Shown in pieces: positions 15,830 to 23,443 of a stretch of 24,321 nucleotides of DNA. The translations under genes were made by a program, and so were the position numbers. Source of the stretch: Lachnospiraceae bacterium (lineage in GTDB: Bacteria > Bacillota > Clostridia > Lachnospirales > Lachnospiraceae). A model generated the notes under the pieces. That model was not told the origin of the DNA. It did not search any database and was given only the letters and a program-made list of their open reading frames with translations. The stretch is from the NCBI GenBank assembly GCA_016301965.1, contig JAEDOO010000012.1, forward strand, positions 1-24,321, in the 5' to 3' direction. Position 1 is the first letter of the stretch, and each line of letters begins with the position of its first letter.

Positions 15830-16467
15830 GCGCTCACCATGGCTTCTGTAGCTTTTTTCAGGTTTTCTGAGGCTTTGCGGATATCTTCTTTTGCATAGAT
15901 CGCGCTGATCACGGCAATGCCACAGATCCCGCTTTTTGCCAATTCATGAACATTACCCTGTGTGATACCTCCAATGGCAATTACCGGGATGGATACAGCC
16001 GCACAGATAGCCTTTAAGGTCTCAAAGGGTACATCCTCAGCGTCATCCTTGGAGCTGGTGGGAAATACCGCACCCACACCGAGATAATCAGCACCCCTTT
16101 TTTCCGCCAGAACAGCCTGCTCTACGGTCTGGGCAGATACACCGATAATTTTATCCGGGCCAAGCTTTTTGCGCACATCTCCGGCTTCCATATCACTCTG
16201 TCCCACGTGCACACCATCTGCATCCATCATTACGGCAATATCCACGTTGTCATTGATGACGAAAGGAACATGGTATTCTTTACAGAGTTCCTTTAGCTCT
16301 CTGGCTTCCTCGAGAAAATGCTCCTGATCCAGATGTTTCTCTCGAAGCTGGACAAAGGTAACACCTCCGTCCAGACTCTCCTTAACTACTTCTTTTAATG
16401 ATCTGCCATTTAACCAGGAACGGTCTGTCACGGCATACAGAAGCAGATCTTTCTTATCGCAGTTCAT
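15826..16467 (-). CDS. thiE: Thiamine-phosphate synthase
   Basis: The protein is 213 aa from the ATG at 16467. The open frame extends further upstream, but that part lies antiparallel in frame to ThiM and has no family likeness; GGGAG sits about 7 nt before 16467. ThiE joins HMP-PP and thiazole phosphate to thiamine phosphate. Motifs are YAVTDRSWLNG, VQLREKHLD (39-47, diphosphate binding), PFVINDNVDIA, DGVHVGQSDM (84-93), GVGAVFPTSSK (131-140) and IPVIAIGGI. It overlaps the thiM end by 14 nt and the HAD gene start by 4 nt, so the three are tightly coupled. Confidence 0.95.
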   Translation of the reverse strand: MNCDKKDLLLYAVTDRSWLNGRSLKEVVKESLDGGVTFVQLREKHLDQEHFLEEARELKELCKEYHVPFVINDNVDIAVMMDADGVHVGQSDMEAGDVRKKLGPDKIIGVSAQTVEQAVLAEKRGADYLGVGAVFPTSSKDDAEDVPFETLKAICAAVSIPVIAIGGITQGNVHELAKSGICGIAVISAIYAKEDIRKASENLKKATEAMVSA

Positions 16468-17275
16468 ATTTTGCTCCCTTCTCCAGGGTGTCTCCATCCA
16501 TGTTGTAGATAGCGTCGATAATGCGGTTTCTGTAGGTAGAGTTTCCGTCTCCCTCCTGCATATGCTCCCAGCCAAGCTCACCGGCCAATCCCATGGTACA
16601 TACGGCTGCTGCCACTGCTTCCAGCTTATTCTCCGGATTAGCTACAACAAATGCAGTAGTCATTCCAGACAGCTGGCATCCTGTACCTGTAATCTTACCC
16701 ATTTCCGGACGTCCATTACGGATCACATAGCATGCATCTGCATCCGCTACCAGATCAATGGCACCTGTGATAGCAATGATCGCCTTTGTCTGTGCCGCAA
16801 AATTCTTTGCAAAACGGACAGCGTCATCCAGCGTCTCCTCTGTTACACGATCAGCCACATCCGCATCCACACCTTTGGTGGTGCCGCTGCCCAATGCCAG
16901 AGTCTTAATTTCCGAGATATTTCCTCGAATTACAGTAATATTCAGCATATCCATCAGTTCCAGAGCCGTATTGGTACGAAGAGCGGATGCTCCTGCGCCA
17001 ACGGGATCAAGAAGGATCGGGTGATTCAGCTCGCTGGCCTTCTTTCCGGCAACTTTCATTCCCTCGATGCTTCTCTGATTCAGTGTGCCGATATTGATGT
17101 TCAGACCCCCGCAGATAGAAGTGATCTCCTCCACATCCTCCGGTTCGTCAGACATGATCGGACTTCCGCCGCAGGCCAGAAGAACATTGGCCACATCATT
17201 GACGGTGACATAGTTGGTGATGTTGTGTACCAGCGGTACAGTGTTTCTCACGTTTTCAAGACAGTTTTTCAGCAT
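16454..17275 (-). CDS. thiM: Hydroxyethylthiazole kinase
   Basis: The protein is 273 aa from the ATG at 17275. An upstream in-frame GTG at 17284 sits only 1 nt from the AAGGAG box (17286-17291), so it is unlikely to be the start; the ATG is 10 nt away. ThiM phosphorylates salvaged 4-methyl-5-(2-hydroxyethyl)thiazole. Motifs are HNITNYVTVNDVANVLLACG (substrate site), SPIMSDEPEDVEEI, PILLDPVGAGASALR, and TGTGCQLSGMTTAF with the reactive Cys near the ATP site. It is the first gene of the riboswitch operon and overlaps thiE. Confidence 0.95.
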   Translation of the reverse strand: MLKNCLENVRNTVPLVHNITNYVTVNDVANVLLACGGSPIMSDEPEDVEEITSICGGLNINIGTLNQRSIEGMKVAGKKASELNHPILLDPVGAGASALRTNTALELMDMLNITVIRGNISEIKTLALGSGTTKGVDADVADRVTEETLDDAVRFAKNFAAQTKAIIAITGAIDLVADADACYVIRNGRPEMGKITGTGCQLSGMTTAFVVANPENKLEAVAAAVCTMGLAGELGWEHMQEGDGNSTYRNRIIDAIYNMDGDTLEKGAKYELR

Positions 17276-17354
17276 TTTTTCCACACTCCTTTTGTTTGTT
17301 GGACAAACTCTGATGGTTGGAACAGGCTCATTATCCTGTGTTCATGCCGCAGCG

Positions 17355-17389
17355 CAAAAATGCGGACATGCCATAAAGACACATCCGCA
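17355..17389 (-). terminator. Riboswitch-controlled intrinsic terminator before thiM
   Basis: On the minus strand TGCGGATGTGTC pairs with GGCATGTCCGCA (12 positions including several G-U pairs) around a short loop and is followed by TTTTT. It lies between the TPP aptamer and thiM and is the likely expression platform: TPP binding would favour termination (inference from the family). Confidence 0.75.
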
Positions 17390-17423
17390 CAATAAATTCA
17401 TACAAAAATCCAGTATGACTGCG

Positions 17424-17514
17424 TTTATCCCTACGTTGGCATTATCCAAATCAGGTTATGGGTCAAGGCGATACAGCCTACTCTCAGCCTGCTTTTTGCA
17501 AGCTCCCCTTGTCG
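17424..17514 (-). ncRNA. TPP riboswitch (THI element)
   Basis: The conserved blocks read in order on the minus strand are ACAAGGGGAGC (17502-17512), GCTGAGAGTAGGC (CTGAGA core), GACCCATAACCTGATTTGG, TAATGCCAACGTAGGGA (ending near 17428). This is the standard TPP-sensing aptamer with the pyrimidine-binding CTGAGA and the diphosphate-binding GATAATGCC-like segment. It lies 150 nt ahead of thiM, just after a strong promoter and before a terminator hairpin, so it should repress the thiM-thiE-HAD-thiD operon when TPP is plentiful. Confidence 0.96.
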
Positions 17515-17520
17515 TAATGT

Positions 17521-17549
17521 ATTATAGTGCCATGACACATGAAACGCAA
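17521..17549 (-). promoter_or_regulatory. Promoter of the thiamine salvage operon
   Basis: A perfect TATAAT (17521-17526) and TTGCGT (17544-17549) are spaced by 17 bp on the minus strand. Transcription would begin near 17514, right at the first stem of the TPP aptamer. Confidence 0.75.
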
Positions 17550-17571
17550 TAGCTATTTCCAGAAAGTTTTC

Positions 17572-19731
17572 TCAGGATTTTTTGAACAGACTGGTCAGTT
17601 TTTCCCAGAATCCCGGATTTTCTGTTTCTGCTTCTTCCGTTTCCTCCTCATCCGGAATACTGATTGCGTCTGTGGTGATGACAAACTGTACGCTTTCAAT
17701 ATTGGTATTATCCGCAGAAACAAAGGACACCGTCTCCACATCTGATCCGGTTACAGACGCCAGAAGCTCATCAATCTTGTCACTGATTTCCGTATCCATA
17801 CCGGAGGTTTCATCCCACATTTCTTCGGTTCCATCCTTCATCTCACCGGTGCCGTCATACAGCTTTGCAATACCGGTCAGAAGTTCAGACACACCATCAT
17901 CCAGCTGCCCGGTACCGTCCTTCAATGTACCTGTGGCCGTACAGAATTCCCCAATTCCTTTCAAAAGCTCTGAAGTTCCCTGATACAGTGTACTGCTGCC
18001 ATCTCTAAGCTCAACGGTGCCTTCCACCAGAGTGGTGCTGCCTCTGGAAACCTGTTGATAACCCACTACCACCTGGGCTACACCGTCCGTATAGGCATTC
18101 AGACCGCTGTCCAGCGTTCCATACTCTTCCACCAGAAGATTTACAGCATTTTTAAGCTCAGTCATATGATTCATCATACCGGTCAAGGTAGCTGCCAGAT
18201 TGCCTACAGCATAGTTAAACTCTGTATAATTATTCCTCAGAATAAGAGCACCTGCCGCCAGTTCTGATATTTTTTCCGAAGCACTGTTTAAATATACCTC
18301 TGTGCCTTCAATGCAGGCATTATTGGCTGCCAGCAACATCTTTATCTCATTGGCAAGATTCGTACATTTCGTTTTCCATGGTTCAATAACAGCAGACGAT
18401 ATACCAAATCTCAGTAATACATTTTCTATTGTATCAACACTTTCAAGCAATCTGTTTATTTCACCAATGGCACTTGTATTACCGGCCTTTACCGTATCAA
18501 CATCCACACCATTTGCGGCCATGATTGCTTTATAGCTCTCGTAGTTGATCTGCTTCAAACTGTCGCTTCCGGCTTTCAGTTCCTCTATACCTTCCAGAAT
18601 GGCTCCAGAAGCCGCAACCAGCTGCTGCACTTCTTCCCCCGAATCGCCAACGCTCTGTAAAGCTGCCTGCAGCTGTTCCAATGCGGCTTGCATTTCCGCA
18701 GAACCGCCTGTCAGTTCACCGGACTGTGCATTTAACGCATCCAGTCCCGTCTGCACCTGGGCAATACCCTGGTTCAGAGATTTCATTCCCGCATCCAGAG
18801 AAGCTGCGCCACCATCCAGAAATTTTGCACCGGTATTGACCAACTCGCCGCCATCTTTCAGCGTACCGGCACCATCCTGCAGCTGTGCTGCCCCGTCATC
18901 CAGATCTTCTGTACCTCTCTTGAGATCATCTTTTACGCTGTCCTGCAACTCTGACACACCGTCTTTCAAGTCACTCGCGCCATCGTCCAGTTCCTGTATG
19001 GCATCCTGCAGTTCTGTGATTTTATCCATCAGCTCATCGTCATCCACATCGATATCGAGGCTCAGCGGAATTCCGTTAATGGAAATCGCATCCATCTCAA
19101 AATCTGTCACATCCGCTGTGATCTCTGTCTCTATTCCTTCTCCCGGAAGAATCGTGTAGGTCAGCTGCTTATCACTGCCCACATTAGCAATGGCAGCACC
19201 CTCCGCCACAATATGTTTATAGTTTTCCGTATCCAGTGTTATTGACGCCTGCAGAGCGTAACTGTCAAAGAAATCTCCTCTGCATCTGTCATTCTCCGTA
19301 ATATGCAGCGCAATCTTTAACTTTCCGCTTTTTCCGGCCAGTTCATCCCCGCTGTATTCTTTTCCGTCCAGATAGTAGCGGACAGAAATGTTCCAGGGGA
19401 TCTGATCGCTGTCCAATTTACCTTCATAATACAGTTTTCCGGCCGATGCGTTGATCTTTATCGTTTCTTTGTCCTGACGGATTTCATCCGTTGTATTCAT
19501 ATTGCGGACTTCCCGGTAATTACCGTAATCAACAATCTGCGCGTCATCATCCAGATCGAAGATATTGACCACATTGATTTCTTTCACGGAGCCGTCGGCA
19601 TCCAGATTCACATACACTACTTCTTCCTTCGGTGTGTTGGCTTCTGCTGCCGCCGGCATGGCAGCAGACAGTGTCATTGCCGTTGACATAACCACAGCCA
19701 CCACTTTCTGATGTTTCTTTATCCCTTTCAT
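17572..19731 (-). CDS. Exported YhgE-like coiled-coil repeat protein
   Basis: The protein is 719 aa. A signal peptide (MKGIKKHQKVVAVVMSTAMT then MPAAAEA) is cut near residue 30. Residues about 35-230 are a beta-rich head. From about 235 to 360 and again toward 640 there are many short repeats with a Gly every seven to eight residues, for example ELDDGASDLKDGVSELQD and QLQDGAGTLKDGGELV. This is the pattern of the YhgE/Pip extracellular domain that accompanies MMPL/RND exporters in Firmicutes. The C-terminus is acidic and ends PGFWEKLTSLFKKS, without an obvious membrane helix. The start overlaps the stop of the MMPL gene (ATGA), and its AAGGAGG box lies inside that gene. The reading frame is intact, although the partner permease is broken. 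The molecular role is not established. Confidence 0.8.
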   Translation of the reverse strand: MKGIKKHQKVVAVVMSTAMTLSAAMPAAAEANTPKEEVVYVNLDADGSVKEINVVNIFDLDDDAQIVDYGNYREVRNMNTTDEIRQDKETIKINASAGKLYYEGKLDSDQIPWNISVRYYLDGKEYSGDELAGKSGKLKIALHITENDRCRGDFFDSYALQASITLDTENYKHIVAEGAAIANVGSDKQLTYTILPGEGIETEITADVTDFEMDAISINGIPLSLDIDVDDDELMDKITELQDAIQELDDGASDLKDGVSELQDSVKDDLKRGTEDLDDGAAQLQDGAGTLKDGGELVNTGAKFLDGGAASLDAGMKSLNQGIAQVQTGLDALNAQSGELTGGSAEMQAALEQLQAALQSVGDSGEEVQQLVAASGAILEGIEELKAGSDSLKQINYESYKAIMAANGVDVDTVKAGNTSAIGEINRLLESVDTIENVLLRFGISSAVIEPWKTKCTNLANEIKMLLAANNACIEGTEVYLNSASEKISELAAGALILRNNYTEFNYAVGNLAATLTGMMNHMTELKNAVNLLVEEYGTLDSGLNAYTDGVAQVVVGYQQVSRGSTTLVEGTVELRDGSSTLYQGTSELLKGIGEFCTATGTLKDGTGQLDDGVSELLTGIAKLYDGTGEMKDGTEEMWDETSGMDTEISDKIDELLASVTGSDVETVSFVSADNTNIESVQFVITTDAISIPDEEETEEAETENPGFWEKLTSLFKKS

Positions 19732-21127
19732 TTTATACTTCCTCCTTTACCACTGACAGCTTCTTTCCCAAATTCTTTGCAGGCTTGTATCTGTTCAGTA
19801 GCTTCACAGTTACGCAGGCCTTTCTTTTTATCCCGGATCACAAGACGATCAAACAGATATAACAGTCCGGGCAGCACAAAGAGTACAATAAACAGCGAAC
19901 AGAGCGCTCCTCTTCCGATGAAGATACCAAGCTGGGCCAGAAGCTGATTGCTGGAAAAATAACCCAGCAGGAATCCGACCACCGTCAGCACGCTGCCCGA
20001 GGTCAGAATGGAAACAGATACATTGGCCAATGTCTCCACCACGGCTTCCTTTTTTCCCAGCGTCTGTCGGTTTTCTTTATATCTGTCCGTCATCAGGATC
20101 GCATAGTCCACCGTTGCTCCCAACTGTATGGAACTGATGATCAGGTAGGCGATATAGAAAATACGGGCATTCAAAAAATACGGGAAGGACAGGTTGATCC
20201 ATATCGCTGTTTCAATACTCAGTACAAGAATAACCGGCAGTGAAATCGATTGCAGCGTCAACAGCAATACCAGGAATACAGCGCCGATAGCCAACAGATT
20301 AACCTTTACCATATCCGCCATGACCGTATCCATCAGGTCATAGGTACTGACACCCTCTCCCGCCAGATCCACATAGGAAATAATACTTTTTACATGCTTC
20401 AGTTCATTCAACTCATCAGAAAGCTTCGTCTGTGTAGCCATTTCCTCCTTCGGTACCAGCAGCACATACGTGTCATTTTCTCCGAATACTTCCTCTATCG
20501 CCAGAGTATCCTGCCCCAGTTTTGTATCAGAACCAAATATTCGGGAGGAACCGAAATAATAATCGTTGGAATTGGATGCCAGATATGCCGGAACAATCAT
20601 CACAAAAAACAGGCACACCATAAGAAGCATGATACGGCGTACAACTTTTCCAAAGCCATGAAATCCCGGCACGAAAGCTCTGTGTTTTGTTCTGTCCATC
20701 AGTTTATACGTGGATAAAATCAGCGCCGGCATAAATACAAACACCGTAATCAGGCTGATATCCACACCTTTCGCCAAAGCCAGGCCCAGATCCGGGCCGA
20801 TGCGAAACTGCATCAGTACCAGCGCCAGAAATCCGATTACCGTGGTCAAACCGCTGGACAGAATCGATGATGTAGATTTACAAAGCGCATCCACCATGGC
20901 CTCTTTTGCGTCCGGATATTCCAGACGGCATTCCTCAAACCGGTGGATCAGAAAAACAGTGTAATCCAGAGAAACTGCCAGCTGAAGGATACTTCCGGCA
21001 GATAATCATTCATATCGTAATTGACCGCTACCATATTCTGCAGAAATATACAGCATATGGCTGCCACGATAAAGAATGTCATCACCGTTTTGCGGTGACT
21101 GACGATCACCGTATAAAATTTTCTCAT
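19728..21127 (-). pseudogene. MMPL/RND-family permease broken by internal deletions
   Basis: Two frames carry parts of one transporter. The 5' part (21127 down to 20948) starts MRKFYTVIVSHRKTVMTFF, continues through TM1 to NYDMNDYLPE and then goes out of frame and stops. The 3' part runs in another frame from about 21005 down to 19728. It opens with GSILQLAVSLDYTVFLIHRF, the fourth membrane helix of this family, and then carries the rest of the first bundle and the second half (SIQLGATVDYAILMTDRYKE). The first extracellular domain and TM2-TM3, expected between YLPE and ILQLAVSLDY, are missing. In the second half the extracellular loop is also short and passes from SYVDLAG straight to EGVSTYDL, where relatives have many more residues. 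The 3' frame could restart at the ATG at 20897, but it would lack a full transporter fold. The start at 21127 has GAGGAG 5 nt upstream. Confidence 0.8.
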
Positions 21128-21165
21128 CACTGCTCCTCGCTTTCCGGACTGGCTCTTTCATTTGC

Positions 21166-21214
21166 GGAATAAGTATACTGACTGTTCGCTGGTTATAAAA
21201 TGGTCACTTATTCC
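21166..21214. promoter_or_regulatory. Inverted repeat in the TetR-MMPL divergent region
   Basis: Perfect 9-bp arms GGAATAAGT (21166-21174) and ACTTATTCC (21206-21214) flank 31 bp. The left arm overlaps a minus-strand TATACT (-10 like) that could serve the MMPL gene. The location between a TetR gene and its divergent neighbour makes this a candidate operator region. The wide spacing is unusual for a single TetR dimer. Confidence 0.4.
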
Positions 21215-21334
21215 ACATTTGTATCATTATGGGACAAAATCGAAAATCTGACCGTAATATTTCTGGCAGATCATCGAGATTGTCTATTGTTTCCCGGACA
21301 AATATCCGTATAATAAAATCCGGAGGTAAACCAT

Positions 21335-21919
21335 ATGAAGCATGAAGATATTTCTTTTCAGACAAAAAAATCGCTTTCCGAAGCACTGAAAAAAGCCATG
21401 AAAAAGAAGCCTTTTCAGAAAATCTCCGTAAGCGAGCTGGTAGCGGCATGCCAGATGAACCGAAAAACCTTTTACTATCATTTTGAGGATATCTATGCAC
21501 TGCTGAAATGGACTTTTGAACAGGAAGCCATTGAGGTGGTCAAGCATTATAATCTGATGGTAGATTATGAAGAAGCCATCACCTTTATTATGGATTATAT
21601 AGAAGCCAACGAATATATCATCAATTGCGCCTATGGCTCCATCGGCCGGGACGAATTGAAACGATTTTTCTACGCAGATTTTCATGATATCGTTATTTCT
21701 TTTATCAGTCAGGCAGAGGATATGGCAGGAAAATATTTGAATGACGATTACAAAGAATTTCTCATTTCCTTTTATCTGGAAGCCATCACCGGTACCATGA
21801 TCGACTGGATCAAAAACCGGGATAAAATGGATCGCCAGACGAGTATTGACTACATTTATACTACTGTCCGAAAGACACTGACTGTGCTGATCAGCGACAG
21901 TCCCTTTCAGAAACAGTAA
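21335..21919 (+). CDS. TetR/AcrR-family regulator
   Basis: The protein is 194 aa. The N-terminal helix-turn-helix is ISVSELVAACQMNRKTFYYH (about 30-49), preceded by KKSLSEALKKAMKKKPFQK. The C-terminal helical part (YIINCAYGSIGRDELKRFF, EFLISFYLEAITGTMIDWIK) resembles the DhaS-like group of TetR proteins that often control MMPL/YhgE-type operons in Firmicutes. GGAGG lies 8 nt before the ATG. It is divergent from the broken MMPL gene and the YhgE-like gene and most likely represses them (inference). The ligand is unknown. It ends at a bidirectional terminator. Confidence 0.9.
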   Translation: MKHEDISFQTKKSLSEALKKAMKKKPFQKISVSELVAACQMNRKTFYYHFEDIYALLKWTFEQEAIEVVKHYNLMVDYEEAITFIMDYIEANEYIINCAYGSIGRDELKRFFYADFHDIVISFISQAEDMAGKYLNDDYKEFLISFYLEAITGTMIDWIKNRDKMDRQTSIDYIYTTVRKTLTVLISDSPFQKQ

Positions 21920-21938
21920 GCCCCTTGCCGGTTGGCGC

Positions 21939-21973
21939 AAAAAAAGAAACGCCGTATAAAGCGTTTCTTTTTT
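21939..21973. terminator. Bidirectional intrinsic terminator
   Basis: AAAAAAAGAAACGC (21939-21952) and GCGTTTCTTTTTT (21961-21973) form a hairpin with an A-run on one side and a T-run on the other. It therefore works for tetR on the plus strand and for the convergent rRNA methyltransferase gene on the minus strand. Confidence 0.85.
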
Positions 21974-22012
21974 GTTCATAAACCAGCAGTTCCAGACTTT
22001 TACCGTAGGATG

Positions 22013-23212
22013 CTATTTTTCATCGCAGACCTGAAAAATATAGAACTTAAGATAATAACTCTCATCCGCCGCCCACAGAATCGGATGATCGGCGGACTGG
22101 GTACGGTATTCCACCTGTCTGAGACGCTTGTGGGCACTCTGTGCTGCCTGACGGATCACTTTGGTAAAATTTTCATAATCCATGTAGTGGGAGCAGGAAC
22201 AGGTAGCCAGATAACCTCCGTCTTTCACCAGCTTCAGACCGCGAATATTGATCTCACGGTAACCCTTCATGGCATTTTTGATGGTATTTTTGGATTTTGT
22301 AAAGGCCGGGGGATCCAGGATCACCACATCATACTTCTCCCCTGCCGCCTCCAGCCGGGGAAGCTCATCAAACACATCCGCCGCCCGAAAATGCACGGTA
22401 TCCGAAAGTCCGTTCAACGCAGCATTTGCAGTGGCCTGTTCTACAGCGTATTCGGAAATATCCAGTCCGGTAACCTCCGCCGCTCCCGCGATGCCCGCAT
22501 TCAGCGCGAAGGTTCCCATATGTGTAAAACAGTCCAGCACCCTTTTCCCTTTACAGAGCCGCTGGATAGCCAGACGATTGTATTTCTGATCCAGGAAAAA
22601 TCCCGTCTTCTGGCCATCCTTCACATCCACTAAATATTTCACACCATTTTCGGTAATCTGCACATTAGTATCAAATTCCGGCCCGATAAAGCCTTTTACC
22701 CTTGACATACCTTCCTTGATTCTCTCCTTGGCATCGCTTCTCTCATACACACCGCGAATCACGATGCCATCCTCCAGTAAAATCTCTTTCAACAGTTCAA
22801 CGATTCTCAACTTCATTTTATCGATGCCCATAGCCAGAGATTCCACCACCAGTACGTCCTCATATTTGTCAATCACCAGTCCCGGCAGAAAATCCGCCTC
22901 GCCAAATACGACACGGCAGCTGGATGTATCCACCGTATCCTTACGGTAATTCCAGGCATTCTGAAGACGCATCCGCAAGAAGTCATCATCGATCACGACA
23001 TCCTTCTTCCGGGTCATCATACGGATCCTTATCTTGGAATTCTGGTTAATAAAGCCCTGTCCCATAGGATAGCCGTCAAAATCATGAACCATCACCATAT
23101 CGCCGTTTTCAAAATGTCCCATGATGGAATCTATCTCATTATCGTATATCCAGAGGCCCCCGCTTTTTAATACGCGTCCTTCGCCTTTTTTCAATGTCAC
23201 TACTGCACTCAT
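22013..23212 (-). CDS. rlmI: RlmI-type class I SAM-dependent rRNA (cytosine-5)-methyltransferase
   Basis: The protein is 399 aa, typical for the RlmI/YccW family, which methylates a cytosine (C1962 in E. coli) in 23S rRNA. Residues about 1-70 form the PUA-like domain (LKSGGLWIYDNEID, FENGDMVMVHD). The middle domain carries KDGQKTGFFLDQKYNR. The SAM-binding core follows with LDCFTHMGTFALNAG (about 226-240), VVILDPPAFTKSKN (about 296-309), and ATCSCSHYM with the catalytic Cys near residue 340. The start lies behind a purine-rich AAAGAGAG. It is a single-gene unit converging on tetR. The exact rRNA position in this organism is assumed from the family. Confidence 0.88.
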   Translation of the reverse strand: MSAVVTLKKGEGRVLKSGGLWIYDNEIDSIMGHFENGDMVMVHDFDGYPMGQGFINQNSKIRIRMMTRKKDVVIDDDFLRMRLQNAWNYRKDTVDTSSCRVVFGEADFLPGLVIDKYEDVLVVESLAMGIDKMKLRIVELLKEILLEDGIVIRGVYERSDAKERIKEGMSRVKGFIGPEFDTNVQITENGVKYLVDVKDGQKTGFFLDQKYNRLAIQRLCKGKRVLDCFTHMGTFALNAGIAGAAEVTGLDISEYAVEQATANAALNGLSDTVHFRAADVFDELPRLEAAGEKYDVVILDPPAFTKSKNTIKNAMKGYREINIRGLKLVKDGGYLATCSCSHYMDYENFTKVIRQAAQSAHKRLRQVEYRTQSADHPILWAADESYYLKFYIFQVCDEK

Positions 23213-23261
23213 TTTTTCTCTCTTTCCACCGCATCTACGGTCTTTTCTCTGTAATGCTCCC

Positions 23262-23270
23262 AGTATAGCA
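23262..23270 (-). promoter_or_regulatory. Extended -10 element upstream of the rRNA methyltransferase gene
   Basis: TGCTATACT on the minus strand is an extended -10 about 50 nt before the start codon at 23212. No good -35 is seen at 17 bp. Confidence 0.4.
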
Positions 23271-23312
23271 TATTTTCTGTGAAAACGCCCTTTTTCTTCA
23301 TAGAATTTTCAC

Positions 23313-23342
23313 TTGCGTATCCGCACAGCCTCGATATACAAT
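23313..23342 (+). promoter_or_regulatory. Candidate promoter of the MscS-type channel gene
   Basis: TTGCGT (23313-23318) and TACAAT (23337-23342) are 18 bp apart, about 100 nt ahead of the TTG start. The match is moderate. Confidence 0.35.
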
Positions 23343-23443
23343 ACAAGCATGTATCCAAGAAGTATTCTGGAGTTACAGAAAAAATTACACAATATCTGCA
23401 GACAGATGTATTACATAACTGCAGCAAGAAAGGAGAATGTCTT

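Noticed and set aside
16468..16581. 38-residue N-terminal extension of ThiE
   Set aside because: It lies inside thiM in another frame, is not ThiE-like, and the ATG at 16467 has a good ribosome site.
18545..19159. 204-codon plus-strand Ser/Pro-rich frame
   Set aside because: It is the antisense shadow of the repeat-rich YhgE-like gene; low-complexity repeats on one strand keep the other strand open.
21284..21979. 231-codon minus-strand frame opposite tetR
   Set aside because: It lies antisense to the clear TetR gene, has no ribosome site and no family likeness, and starts inside the terminator hairpin.
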